Shown: positions 51,355-60,135, numbered from the stretch's first letter. The stretch: 64,000 bases of DNA from Devosia faecipullorum (GCF_015158295.1 NZ_JACDXV010000004.1:124001-188000); one strand, 5' to 3'. Notes: generated by a model not told the origin, from the sequence alone. Numbers and translations are program-made.

Positions 51355-51987
51355 CTATGCGGCCTTGCTGCGCCGCTCCGGCTTGCCGCGCATATCGGTC
51401 ACTTCCAGCCTTGCCAGTCCGCGGCGCTGGGCGCGTTTGACCGCCTGATTGGCATTGTGCAGCACGGTGCGATCAAGGCCGCCCTGGGGATTGGTGACGG
51501 CAAGGCCCATGCTCAGCGTCACCTGCCCGGCATGGCTTTCCCGATTGGGCATGGCTTCCTGGCGCACCGCCTTGGCGATCCGGCTCGCCAGTTCGCGCGC
51601 CATCAGCACCGGCATGTCCGGCATGATCAGCACGAACCCGGCACGTCCCTGGCGCAGGCAGCGCAGATTGTCGCGCGGCAACAGGGGCTGGATTGTTTCC
51701 ATCAGTCGGTCGAGGCTCAGCTCGACGGCATCGCGCCCATAGGCGGCGAAATATTCGGTATAGCGGTCCATTTCCATGGCCAGGATGCAGAGCGAGACAT
51801 TGCGCTGCCCCGCTTCGGTCCAGCCGCGTCGCAATTCCTCGTCGATGCGCTGCGCCGGCCGGGTCTTCTTCTGGGGATTGCTGATGGCGGATTGGCCATA
51901 GGCGGGCACGGCATCGCTGCGGCCGAGTACCGAACGGACCCGTGCCCAGAAGCCGTCTTTACCGCTCATGGTCACCCTGTTCATCAA
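51355..51987 (-). CDS. Soluble protein with a degenerate GGDEF domain
   Basis: A 210-residue protein whose C-terminal two thirds fit the GGDEF fold: SLCILAMEMDRYTEYFAAYG, then VELSLDRLMETIQPLL, and SHAGQVTLSMGLAV. The active-site loop reads LRQGRAGFVLIM where RxGGDEFxLL is expected, so cyclase activity is lost while a c-di-GMP or GTP sensing role is possible. No membrane helix or N-terminal sensor domain is seen; residues 1-55 are polar. Start 51987 (MMNRVTMSGKDGFW) has alternatives at Met2 and Met7. Confidence 0.72.
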   Translation of the reverse strand: MMNRVTMSGKDGFWARVRSVLGRSDAVPAYGQSAISNPQKKTRPAQRIDEELRRGWTEAGQRNVSLCILAMEMDRYTEYFAAYGRDAVELSLDRLMETIQPLLPRDNLRCLRQGRAGFVLIMPDMPVLMARELASRIAKAVRQEAMPNRESHAGQVTLSMGLAVTNPQGGLDRTVLHNANQAVKRAQRRGLARLEVTDMRGKPERRSKAA

Positions 51988-52059
51988 GCCTGTCCTGGGC
52001 CGCTTTCCATTGCCCTGATCTGGCCACAGAATGGTTAACAGGAGGTAAGTGTCTATGCG

Positions 52060-52515
52060 TCAGAGGTGCTCCGGCGGCTCATATTCCGGCCAGTCCACGG
52101 CATGTTCTTCCCACTCGTCCGGGTCCACTTCGCTTTCCAGAAAAGTGCGGCCGGCAATGGAAACGCCGACATCGATCACCGTCTGCGGATCGCCCGAAAC
52201 CAGCGGATGCCACCAGGCCAGCCCCTTGCCTTCCGCCAGCCGCCGATAGGCGCAGGTGGTCGGAATCCAGGGAATTTCCCGCAGGTTTTCCGGGGTCAGC
52301 TTGATGCAGTCGGGCACCTTTTGCTGCCGATTGGGATAATCGGTGCAGCCGCAGCCATCGCCATCGAGCAATTGGCAGCGCACGTCGGAGGTGATGATCG
52401 TGCCGGTATCCTCATCCTCGAGCTTGAGCAGGCAGCAGCGCCCGCAGCCGTCGCAGAGCGCTTCCCACTCTGCCGTCGACATTTCCTCCAGCGATTTTTC
52501 TTCCCAAAAGGCCAT
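52060..52515 (-). CDS. YcgN-family cysteine cluster protein (UPF0260)
   Basis: A 151-residue protein with the Fe/Zn cysteine pattern of Ycg[15 protein letters not shown] near the N-terminus, then [19 protein letters not shown] and [12 protein letters not shown]. The conserved [17 protein letters not shown]-type block follows with [12 protein letters not shown]. The family is widespread but uncharacterised; metal binding is expected. The ATG at 52515 ([12 protein letters not shown]) is preferred to that at 52530 because AAGAG lies close upstream and MAFWE matches the family start. Confidence 0.9.
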   Translation of the reverse strand: MAFWEEKSLEEMSTAEWEALCDGCGRCCLLKLEDEDTGTIITSDVRCQLLDGDGCGCTDYPNRQQKVPDCIKLTPENLREIPWIPTTCAYRRLAEGKGLAWWHPLVSGDPQTVIDVGVSIAGRTFLESEVDPDEWEEHAVDWPEYEPPEHL

Positions 52516-52608
52516 GTTTACTCTTGGCATTCCATATTAGGGCCGGTTTGCGCTTGCCGGACGGCAAAGGCAATCATATTCCAGCGATTGTGTTGCATTG
52601 GCGGCGCA

Positions 52609-54813
52609 ATGGCGAAACGATGCGGCCAGTGGGCACCGGGGATCGGCGTGCAGGATCCGTTCTATACCAAGGAAAAGAAGCGCAGGCCAATTGGCGGGAT
52701 GCTGGCCGCCGATGCGTGGCTGGATTCCTCTCTTTATGAGTTCTGGCAGGCGCTTGGTCGTGCCTATACGCGCTACCAGGATTTCATGAGCCTGTTCCAC
52801 GTCACCGGCTTCCGGCGCTTCCTCGTCGAAATCCTCAGCGACGCCTTCACCTTCGCCGCCATCGGCGTGGTGCTGGTGACGGCACTGGCCATGCCCGCCT
52901 TCGACATCATCGATCGCGGCGTCCTCAACAAGGCCGAGGATTATTCGGTGGTCTTTCTGGACCGCTTCGGCAACGAAATCGGCCGGCGCGGCATCCGCTC
53001 GGACGATTCGGTCGCCCTCGACCAGATGCCCGACTATTTGATCAAGGCCACGCTCGCCACCGAGGACCGGCGCTTCTACGAGCATTTCGGCGTCGACATC
53101 ATGGGCACGCTGCGAGCGCTGGCCACCAATGCCACCGGCGACACCTCCTTGCATGGGGGCTCCTCGATCACCCAGCAATTGGCCAAGCAATTGTTCCTCT
53201 CCTCGGAGCGGACCATCGAGCGCAAGATCGTCGAGGCCTTTCTCTCGGTCTGGCTGGAATGGCATTATACCAAGGACCAGATCCTCAAGCTCTATCTCGA
53301 CCGCGCCTATATGGGGGGCGGCAATTTCGGGGTCGTGGCCGCTGCCGATTATTATTTCGGCAAGCGCATCGAGGATATTTCGCTGGCGGAAGCCGCCATG
53401 CTGGCCGGGCTCTACAAGGCGCCGGGCCGCTGGGCGCCTCATATCGACCTGGCCGCGGCACGCGGCCGCGCCAATGTGGTGCTGACCAATCTGGTGGCCG
53501 CCGGCATGCTGACCGAGGGCCAGGTCACCGCCGCGCGTCGCCATCCCGCCTCGCCCATCGACCGCACCGCCGACATCAATTCCCCCAATTATTTCCTCGA
53601 CTACGCCTTCGAGGAAGCCAAACGGCTGATCGCCGACACCAATCCGCCGGGCAATAATTTCATCGTCCGCACCACCATCGACACCACGCTCCAGGCCTAT
53701 GCCGAGGAAGCGATCAATTCAGTGATCCGCGAACAGGGCGAGCAATATCGCGTCGAACAGGGCGCCATGGTGGTCACCGACACCGAAGGGGCCATCCGCG
53801 CCATGGTGGGCGGCACCGACTACGCCAAGAGCCAGTTCAACCGCACCATCATCTCCAATCGTCAGCCGGGCTCGTCCTACAAGCCCTTCGTCTATGCCGA
53901 GGCGTTCGAGCAATTGGGCCTCACGCCCAATGACACCATTTCGGACCGCCCGGTCTGTATCGGCAATTGGTGTCCGCAGAATTACGGCCGCTCCTATCGC
54001 GGCCAGACCACGATGATCAGCGCCTTCGCCGCATCCATCAATACTGTGCCGGTGACGCTCTCGATCAAGACCGGACGCCAGCCCATCGCCGAATTGAGTT
54101 ATCGCATGGGCCTGCGCCAGGAATATCCGGTCACTGCCTCGCTGGCCCTGGGCGTTGCCCCGGTCTCGGTGCTGGACATGACCTCATCCTACGCGGTCTT
54201 TGCCAATCATGGCCTCAAGACGCCTGCCTATGGCCTGACCCGCATGACCGATCTCAACGGCAATCTGGTCTGGGAACATGATGTGGACGAGGAAAAGCCG
54301 CGCGTCCTCTCCGAACAGACCGTGGCCTATATGAACCAGATGATGCGCGCCGTCGTCACCTCCGGCACCGGCCGCCGCGCCGAGATCGAGGGTGTGCCGA
54401 CCCTGGGCAAGACCGGTACCACCACCTCCTATCGCGACGCCTGGTTCGCCGGCTTTACCGGCAATTACGTCGCCGCCGTCTGGCTGGGCAATGACGATTA
54501 CCGTCCCACCAACAATTTGACCGGGGGCCTGCTCCCGACCGTCGCCTGGCAGAAATTCATGGCCTATGCCCATACCAATATCGATGTGGAGCCGGTCTTT
54601 GGCGTCGATTTCGTCCCGCCCAGGCGCATCGTCGCCGAAACCGATCTGGAGGATGCGGAAGACCCCGCCCCTGCCCGCCCGCCAAGCCTCAAGCCTGCCG
54701 CCGCCCGCAAGCTGCTGGAACTGTCGGCGCGTTTTGAAGCCAGCCTCGCCCATACGCGCACGCCCAGCGACACGGCCAATGCTCCGGCCGCCAGCGCCAC
54801 GACCGGGCTATAA
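52609..54813 (+). CDS. Class A penicillin-binding protein (transglycosylase/transpeptidase)
   Basis: Bifunctional peptidoglycan synthase of PBP1a type, 734 residues. A membrane helix near residues 80-105 (FTFAAIGVVLVTALAMPAF) precedes the GT51 glycosyltransferase, with the catalytic Glu in ATEDRRFYEHFGVD and the GGSSITQQLAKQLF motif. The transpeptidase has the serine motif PGSSYKPF (SxxK), SIN in FAASINTVPV (SxN) and KTGT in GKTGTTTSY, so both activities look intact. The open frame begins at 52066 but overlaps the divergent YcgN gene; ATG 52609 is the first plausible start. The final 60 residues are Ala/Pro-rich. Confidence 0.93.
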   Translation: MAKRCGQWAPGIGVQDPFYTKEKKRRPIGGMLAADAWLDSSLYEFWQALGRAYTRYQDFMSLFHVTGFRRFLVEILSDAFTFAAIGVVLVTALAMPAFDIIDRGVLNKAEDYSVVFLDRFGNEIGRRGIRSDDSVALDQMPDYLIKATLATEDRRFYEHFGVDIMGTLRALATNATGDTSLHGGSSITQQLAKQLFLSSERTIERKIVEAFLSVWLEWHYTKDQILKLYLDRAYMGGGNFGVVAAADYYFGKRIEDISLAEAAMLAGLYKAPGRWAPHIDLAAARGRANVVLTNLVAAGMLTEGQVTAARRHPASPIDRTADINSPNYFLDYAFEEAKRLIADTNPPGNNFIVRTTIDTTLQAYAEEAINSVIREQGEQYRVEQGAMVVTDTEGAIRAMVGGTDYAKSQFNRTIISNRQPGSSYKPFVYAEAFEQLGLTPNDTISDRPVCIGNWCPQNYGRSYRGQTTMISAFAASINTVPVTLSIKTGRQPIAELSYRMGLRQEYPVTASLALGVAPVSVLDMTSSYAVFANHGLKTPAYGLTRMTDLNGNLVWEHDVDEEKPRVLSEQTVAYMNQMMRAVVTSGTGRRAEIEGVPTLGKTGTTTSYRDAWFAGFTGNYVAAVWLGNDDYRPTNNLTGGLLPTVAWQKFMAYAHTNIDVEPVFGVDFVPPRRIVAETDLEDAEDPAPARPPSLKPAAARKLLELSARFEASLAHTRTPSDTANAPAASATTGL

Positions 54814-54816
54814 TCC

Positions 54817-55392
54817 GTGCGGTTCGTGTTGCGCCTGCTCATGTCGATCGCCGTATCCCTCTCAATTGGGCTGGGGCTGAGCTATTACGCGCTGAATGAT
54901 GGTCGCATCTTCGGCGGCGTGCAGATCGGGCCCTGGATCGCCTGGCCCGATAGCGGCACGCCCGCTCCCAATCCCTACACGCGCGGCCATATTGCCCGCC
55001 AGGCGGCGCTACAGCTCGGGCGCAGCGAGGGCCTGCAATTCATCGCCAGAACCGACAGCGCCGGCGACCCGCTGGATCTGGCCTGCTCCTACCGGCTCGA
55101 CGGGCGGGTGCCGGTCTCCAGCTTCTGGACCCTTGCGGCGGTGGACGAGCAATGGGTCAATCTGGCCGCCCCCGGCACCGACGCCGCCTTGCGCTCCAGC
55201 GAGATCACCCGCGAGAACAGCGGCGCGCTGCGCATTCACGTCGGCGCCCGGCTCAGCCCCGGCAATTGGCTGGAACTGGCCGGGAGCGGTCCGTTCAGCC
55301 TGGTGCTGACGCTCTACGACACCACCGCCTTTTCCGGCTTCAGTTCCGCCGACAACGTCATGCCCGCAATTGCCCGAGGGGATTGCCGATGA
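54817..55392 (+). CDS. DUF1214-type membrane-anchored protein
   Basis: A 191-residue protein with an N-terminal helix (LMSIAVSLSIGLGLSYYAL) and a periplasmic domain resembling DUF1214: WIAWPDSGTPAPNPYTRGHI, then ACSYRLDGRVPVSSFWTLAA and NWLELAGSGPFSLVLTLYDT. Tyr/Trp-rich blocks of this kind mark the family. The GTG at 54817 is 3 bp after the penicillin-binding protein stop, and the next gene overlaps by 4 bp, so all three are co-transcribed. Its role is unknown. Confidence 0.78.
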   Translation: MRFVLRLLMSIAVSLSIGLGLSYYALNDGRIFGGVQIGPWIAWPDSGTPAPNPYTRGHIARQAALQLGRSEGLQFIARTDSAGDPLDLACSYRLDGRVPVSSFWTLAAVDEQWVNLAAPGTDAALRSSEITRENSGALRIHVGARLSPGNWLELAGSGPFSLVLTLYDTTAFSGFSSADNVMPAIARGDCR

Positions 55393-55940
55393 TCCGCACC
55401 CTGTTCTGGCTGATGGGCGGCCTGCTGCTGGGCGGCATCATCCACCTCGTTACCATTCTCACCCTGCCATTGCTGGCCGAGGACACGACCTGGAGCCGCG
55501 TGGCGGCGCTCGACGCCGCCAATCGCGTCGCGGTTCTGCCGGCCATCCGGCCCGGCGAGGCCAATCCGCTCCAGCTCGATCCCGAACTGAGCCACGGCGT
55601 CTGCCGCATCGATCTGGCGCAAGGCCCGGCCTATCTCAGCGGCATCCTGCCGGACGGGTTCTGGTCGCTGGCCGTCTATGACAGCGCCGGCATCGTCACC
55701 TATTCGACCACCAATCGCGACGGCATCGGCCAGAATGTCGAATTGGGCATTTTCAACGATGCGCAGACCCGCCTGCTCGCCCAGCAGCAGATCGACATTC
55801 CCGATGGGCTGCTGGTGGTGGAATCGCGCACCGACGATTTGTTCGTCCTGATCCGCCTCGCCCCGCCCCACGAAATCATGCGCCCCCGCTTCGAACAGGC
55901 CCTCGCCGCCCTGCGCTGCGGCCCCCGTCCGGTCCCATGA
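55389..55940 (+). CDS. DUF1254-type membrane-anchored protein
   Basis: A 183-residue protein, N-terminally anchored (LFWLMGGLLLGGIIHLVTIL), with a periplasmic part: VAVLPAIRPGEANPLQLDPE, CRIDLAQGPAYLSGILPDGF and WSLAVYDSAGIVTYSTTNRD. I recall this partner of DUF1214 as DUF1254. Its ATG overlaps the previous stop by 4 bp. Its own stop lies in the first copy of the ATGAGCTATAGAA repeat. The tandem pair behind a class A penicillin-binding protein suggests a link to cell-envelope work; that is inference. Confidence 0.72.
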   Translation: MIRTLFWLMGGLLLGGIIHLVTILTLPLLAEDTTWSRVAALDAANRVAVLPAIRPGEANPLQLDPELSHGVCRIDLAQGPAYLSGILPDGFWSLAVYDSAGIVTYSTTNRDGIGQNVELGIFNDAQTRLLAQQQIDIPDGLLVVESRTDDLFVLIRLAPPHEIMRPRFEQALAALRCGPRPVP

Positions 55941-55994
55941 GCTATAGAAAGCGGTTCTATAACTCATAAATCGAGTGTTTCATGAGCTATAGAA
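55937..55994. repeat. Three copies of ATGAGCTATAGAA before the NUDIX gene (possible operator)
   Basis: ATGAGCTATAGAA occurs at 55937-55949 and again at 55982-55994, 45 bp apart. Between them, TTCTATAACTCAT (55955-55967) is its reverse complement with one mismatch and makes a 13-bp palindrome with the first copy around a 5-nt centre. The region lies just upstream of the NUDIX gene start (56011). No T-run follows, which argues for an operator or attenuator and against a terminator. Confidence 0.65.
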
Positions 55995-56010
55995 CCCGCC
56001 TCCACACCTC

Positions 56011-56589
56011 ATGAAGTCGCCAATCATGTCCCCCGACACCTTCGCCCAAAGCCTCGCCGCCATCGTCGCCCGCTATCGCTCCGAGATAGCCGCGCCCGGA
56101 GAACATCTCGCGCTCTTGCGCTGGCAGATGGCCGAGGGACACAGGCTGGACGAGCGCAGCACTTTTCCGGGTCACGTGACCACCAGCGCCATCATCCTCT
56201 CGCCCGATCACCGGCAAACCCTGCTCATCGACCACGTCACCATCGGCCGCTGGCTGCAACCCGGCGGCCATTACGAGAAGGCCAGCCATTTCCACCTTTC
56301 GGCCATGCGTGAAGCGCTGGAGGAGACGGGCGTCACCGGCCTGGCGCTGCATTCCTGGCACCAGGGCGGCGACCTGCCATTCGTCATCGACAGCCACGAC
56401 GTTCCCGGCAAACCGTCGCGCAACGAGCCGGACCACGTCCATCACGATCTGCAATATCTCTTCATCGCCGATCCGGCGCTGCCGCTCGTCGCCCAATTGG
56501 ACGAAGTCCATGCAGCGCAATGGGCGCCGGTCGAGCGCTTGGCGGACATTTCGCCAAAGGCGGCGAAACGTCTGGCCTTCAAAGGCTGA
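56011..56589 (+). CDS. NUDIX hydrolase with an altered Nudix box
   Basis: A 192-residue NUDIX-fold protein. The catalytic helix MREALEETGV is intact, but the Glu expected nine residues before it (GxxxxxE of the box) is Ser here: GHYEKAS then HFHLSAMRE. The preceding strand LLIDHVTIGRWLQPGGH and the C-terminal AAQWAPVERLAD are normal. Metal binding by the REALEE core may persist. The substrate is not readable. An ATG at 56026 (MSPDTFAQ) is an alternative start. It converges with chrA with an 11-bp overlap. Confidence 0.85.
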   Translation: MKSPIMSPDTFAQSLAAIVARYRSEIAAPGEHLALLRWQMAEGHRLDERSTFPGHVTTSAIILSPDHRQTLLIDHVTIGRWLQPGGHYEKASHFHLSAMREALEETGVTGLALHSWHQGGDLPFVIDSHDVPGKPSRNEPDHVHHDLQYLFIADPALPLVAQLDEVHAAQWAPVERLADISPKAAKRLAFKG

Positions 56590-57778
56590 ATGACAGCCCT
56601 CCCGCCGCCGCCAGCAGGATCACCACCATCCAGCTTGGCGTCTTCCAGGCCACCAGCGTCACGAAACCGGCCAATGCCAGGGCAAAATCCAGCGGCGTCA
56701 GCACAGCGCTGGTAAAGACCGGATCATAAAGCGCTGCCCCCAGCAGGCCGACCACTGCCGCATTGGCGCCGCGCATGCAGGCCCGGGCGTCTGGCCAGCG
56801 GCGGAGCCGGTTCCAGAATGGCAATACGCCGAGCACCAGCAACAGGCCGGGCAGGAAGATGGCGACGAGCGCGATCCCGGCTCCGGCAAGACCATTGGGC
56901 GGCTGGTTTCCGACCGCGCCGAGATAGGCGGCGAGGGTAAAAAGCGGGCCGGGCACGGCCTGCGCCGCGCCATAACCGGCAAGAAACACGTCCGGCGTCA
57001 TTGCCCGGCGCCCGACCGTTTCCGCGTCCAGCAGCGGCAGCACGACATGGCCGCCGCCAAAGACCAGCGCTCCGGCGCGATAAAAACCATCGAACAAGGA
57101 CAGCCCCGGACCGAGGCCCGCCAATAGCGGCAATCCGAACAGCAGGATCGCAAAAGCGACCAGCGCCACGACGCCCGTCCGGCGCGATATGGCGGAAAGG
57201 GTTTCGCCGGCCTCGGGCCGGTCCTCGTTTCGGCAAAGGAAGAGACCGATCAGACCACCAAGGGCGATGGCGGCCACTTGTCCCAGGGCTCCCTCGATCA
57301 ATATGACCACAAAGACGGCGATGACCGCAATCGCCGCCCGCATCCGATCCGGCGTCAGGCTTTTCGCCATACCGAAAACCGCCTGCGCCACGATGGATAC
57401 GGCCACCAGTTTCAGGCCATGCAGCATGCCTTGCGCCAATGGCCCGTCGAGCATGGCCGCGCCATAGGCGAACAGCACCAGCAAGAGAGCCGATGGCAGG
57501 GTGAAGCCGATCCAGGCCGCCAGCGCCCCCAATGGGCCGGCCCGTATCAGGCCGAGCGCGAAGCCCACCTGGCTGGATGCCGGACCCGGCAGGAACTGGC
57601 AGAGCGCCACCAGTTCGGCATAGACCGCGGCGCCGATCCAGCGGCGGCGAACGACGAATTCCTCGTGGAAATAGCCCAGATGCGCCACCGGCCCGCCAAA
57701 ACTGGTGAGGCCCAGCTTGAGAAAGGCGAGAAAGACCTCCACCTTGGCCCCGGCGCCATTCGGTTTCGTCTCGGTCAC
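56579..57778 (-). CDS. chrA: Chromate efflux transporter ChrA
   Basis: Chromate/sulfate antiporter of the long CHR type, 399 residues with about ten to twelve hydrophobic helices in two homologous halves. The first half has FGGPVAHLGYFHEEFVVRRR and the motif QFLPGPASSQVGFALG; the second has FGGGHVVLPLLDAE and AQAVPGPLFTLAAYLG. These are the repeated CHR signatures. No ChrB regulator is adjacent. It stands alone between convergent NUDIX and a lipoprotein gene. Confidence 0.93.
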   Translation of the reverse strand: MTETKPNGAGAKVEVFLAFLKLGLTSFGGPVAHLGYFHEEFVVRRRWIGAAVYAELVALCQFLPGPASSQVGFALGLIRAGPLGALAAWIGFTLPSALLLVLFAYGAAMLDGPLAQGMLHGLKLVAVSIVAQAVFGMAKSLTPDRMRAAIAVIAVFVVILIEGALGQVAAIALGGLIGLFLCRNEDRPEAGETLSAISRRTGVVALVAFAILLFGLPLLAGLGPGLSLFDGFYRAGALVFGGGHVVLPLLDAETVGRRAMTPDVFLAGYGAAQAVPGPLFTLAAYLGAVGNQPPNGLAGAGIALVAIFLPGLLLVLGVLPFWNRLRRWPDARACMRGANAAVVGLLGAALYDPVFTSAVLTPLDFALALAGFVTLVAWKTPSWMVVILLAAAGGLSFSL

Positions 57779-57793
57779 TTATGTCCCGGGATG

Positions 57794-58597
57794 CTATTTT
57801 TGCGCGATGATCTCATTGTCGGGCACCATGGTCTGGAAGCGTGACAGTATGGTGACGCTGCCGCCCCCGCCGCCCCCTGCCCCGCCAGAGCAGAAATCGC
57901 CGCGATTGGCGCGATCCACGAAGGGGCGCAACCGTTGCAAGGTTTCATCCACCTGCATGGATTGCTCATGCGGGGTTTCCACCAGCAGATGGTCCAGCGC
58001 ATAGAGATAGCTCTGGTAGCGATAATTCAGCGCCCGCACGAACCAGTCGATATGCCATTGGTTCTCCGTCCGCCGCGCCGCGACATTGGCGGCCACGTCC
58101 GGCTCGATGCCCGGCACCTCGGCCAAAGCCACCCGCCTTTGCCGGTCCACTTCCAGAACCGCGCAGACCGAAAGGAATGTCGTGGGCAATGTATCGAGAT
58201 CAGCCAGGACATGCCGTCCCACTGTCGAATAGCGGGTGGGCGAGGACTGGTATTGCGTGGTCCGCAGCCAATTATAATAGCGCTCGGGGGTATATTTGTA
58301 GTCCTTGGCCGGGCCGATCCGGGTCCGCTGCAATTCGGCTGTGGTGTCGAACATCCAGTCACGGCTATGGGCAGCCACCAGAAAGCGCCAGGTGCGGTCG
58401 TGCATTTCGCGTTCCTGGTCAGTCTGGTTCAGATTGGAAACGGGCTCACCGCGGTTGGCCGCGATCTTGCTCCCGATATAGGGCATGACCTGATCGTGCT
58501 TGACGCTTGGCTGCGCCCGCCCGAAATCGCCGACCGGCCGCGACACGCAGGCGGTGGCCAGGCTCGCGACGATAACCAGGATCACGAATCGGATCAT
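57794..58597 (-). CDS. Putative lipoprotein of unknown function
   Basis: A 267-residue protein. The signal MIRFVILVIVASLATAC ends in a lipobox-like ATAC; the ATG at 58597 is chosen for that reason, since the frame is open to 58681. The mature part is hydrophilic and helical, with EREMHDRTWRFLVAAHSRDW, WHIDWFVRALNYRYQSYLYA and a Gly-run (GGAGGGGGGS) before the end. Six or more Trp/Tyr-rich helical segments are seen but no known domain. It follows the 61-residue basic protein gene by 13 bp, probably in one operon. Confidence 0.68.
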   Translation of the reverse strand: MIRFVILVIVASLATACVSRPVGDFGRAQPSVKHDQVMPYIGSKIAANRGEPVSNLNQTDQEREMHDRTWRFLVAAHSRDWMFDTTAELQRTRIGPAKDYKYTPERYYNWLRTTQYQSSPTRYSTVGRHVLADLDTLPTTFLSVCAVLEVDRQRRVALAEVPGIEPDVAANVAARRTENQWHIDWFVRALNYRYQSYLYALDHLLVETPHEQSMQVDETLQRLRPFVDRANRGDFCSGGAGGGGGGSVTILSRFQTMVPDNEIIAQK

Positions 58598-58610
58598 CGG
58601 CCCGATAGCG

Positions 58611-58796
58611 TCAGCCACGCTTGCGCTTGCGCCGCTTGGCGTGTTCGAGCGATTTTGGTGGCGGCGGCGTACCGCGTTCATAACGCACCCCGGTGAACAT
58701 CAATATCTGGGCGTCTCCGTTCGGCCCCCCCCCGTCGCTGACGGGTTTGGTCCGAAGGACAAATCTTAGCAGCTTTCCCAAGCCGGCCTCCTTCAA
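58611..58796 (-). CDS. Small basic protein (61 residues)
   Basis: A short protein beginning MKEAGLGKLLRFVLRTKPVS with a conserved-looking core AQILMFTGVRYERG and a strongly basic end (HAKRRKRKRG). I recall the core MFTGVRYER in short hypothetical proteins of Rhizobiales. A DNA, RNA or ribosome-binding role is possible from the charge. It precedes the lipoprotein gene by 13 bp. Confidence 0.6.
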   Translation of the reverse strand: MKEAGLGKLLRFVLRTKPVSDGGGPNGDAQILMFTGVRYERGTPPPPKSLEHAKRRKRKRG

Positions 58797-58892
58797 TACG
58801 CCGCTCCCCCGTCCCTAATGGAGGCAGCAGGTCGTCTCTGGCAGTTTGCGCGTCGCCCCACGCGCCTGTTCCGCATTAAGAGATCGTCAAGG

Positions 58893-58908
58893 TTAACAGT
58901 CTGCTAAC
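58893..58908 (+). promoter_or_regulatory. Possible CtrA-type site upstream of the DUF2336 gene
   Basis: TTAA-CAGTCTG-CTAAC has the TTAA-N7-TTAAC layout of the alphaproteobacterial cell-cycle regulator CtrA, with one mismatch in the second half. It lies 52 bp before the DUF2336 ATG. Short AT motifs can arise by chance. Confidence 0.35.
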
Positions 58909-58959
58909 GAATTGCCGGCAAGAGTCGTCCGGCATCGCTTTCGATGCAAAAGCGAGTCG

Positions 58960-60117
58960 ATGGTTCCTGCAAAAATGCTTGGTTTTCAGCCTTACGAGAC
59001 CTTTCAGCTTCTGATCGAGACGGGCGGCGTTGATCGCACCAACACGCTGCTGATCGCTGCCTGCGACGCTTATACGCGGCGCGGCAAGCCGACGATTCCT
59101 GAAATGGAACAGTTCGAAACGCTGGCCACCCGCCTGTTTCCCACCGCCGGCCCGCAGGCCCGCGCCAAGGGTGCGGCAATCCTGGGTCGTGCCGAATTAT
59201 TGTCGCCGAAACTCGAGCAATTGGTCATCGAGAATATCGGGGAAGACCTCATCGCCTTTCTCGAAAGCGCGCCCGAACTTTCGGACCAGTCCATGCTCGA
59301 AATCATCGGGCGTTATGACGTTCCAGCCTGCGCGACCCTGGCCGGGCGTCCGGGCCTGTCCAATGTCGTGTTGGCGAAACTCTTCCAGATGAATTCGCGC
59401 AAGGTCTATCGGGCGCTTGCCGGGAACAAGCATGTCGCCCCGCGCGGCGCCTATCTCAGCGCCCTGGCGCGGTCGGCGCAGATGGATCACCTGGTTGCCG
59501 AAGCGCTCGGCCATCGCGACGATTTCGACGCCGCCCTGCTGGCTCCAGCCTTTTTCGATCTCTCCGACGACCACCGGATCAAGGTCATTCACGCCTTCGC
59601 CAATCGCGCGACGCCGACTGCGCCCATCTCGCGCACCATCGAGCAATTGTCGGTGGCGAGCGGGGAACTCACCAAGGCGCTGATGAAACTGTTCTCGGAA
59701 AATCGCCGCCCGGAAGTCACCCGGCTATTGGCGCAGATCACCGGGCTCGATGAAGTGCGTTGCGGCCAGATCGCCCATGACGTTACCGGCGCTTCGCTGT
59801 TCGTCATCCTGCGCGCCTTCGGCGCCACTGCCTATGACGGGCTCAAGGTGCTGATCCACGCCACCAGCCACGACAGCGAACGCTCCAAGGCGCTGGCCGA
59901 TTTCGCCAGCCTGTTCAGCGGCGTATCGTCCGAATCCATGGCTTATCTGATGAGCGCCTGGCGCGGCGAGGTGAACCTGCTCGAACTGAGCAAGCCGCAA
60001 TACCGGCCATTCACGGAAACCAGCCGCCGCACGCCCGGCCTGGCGCCCGCCCACAATCCGGTGGTCGAGCAGGCCATCGAGGCCCTGGCCCGCATCGGCG
60101 CCCGCCGCGCCAGCTAA
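58960..60117 (+). CDS. DUF2336-family helical repeat protein
   Basis: A 385-residue soluble, all-helical protein. The DUF2336 region spans about residues 60-300: RLFPTAGPQARAKGAAILGR, LLSPKLEQLVIENIGEDLIA and a ladder of leucine-rich helices typical of HEAT-like repeats, including FFDLSDDHRIKVIHAFANRA. The family is found mainly in Alphaproteobacteria and has no assigned reaction; the shape suggests protein binding. The frame opens at 58912 but ATG 58960 is the better start. It is followed by a clear terminator. Confidence 0.85.
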   Translation: MVPAKMLGFQPYETFQLLIETGGVDRTNTLLIAACDAYTRRGKPTIPEMEQFETLATRLFPTAGPQARAKGAAILGRAELLSPKLEQLVIENIGEDLIAFLESAPELSDQSMLEIIGRYDVPACATLAGRPGLSNVVLAKLFQMNSRKVYRALAGNKHVAPRGAYLSALARSAQMDHLVAEALGHRDDFDAALLAPAFFDLSDDHRIKVIHAFANRATPTAPISRTIEQLSVASGELTKALMKLFSENRRPEVTRLLAQITGLDEVRCGQIAHDVTGASLFVILRAFGATAYDGLKVLIHATSHDSERSKALADFASLFSGVSSESMAYLMSAWRGEVNLLELSKPQYRPFTETSRRTPGLAPAHNPVVEQAIEALARIGARRAS

Positions 60118-60135
60118 GCACTACCAGATACAAAG

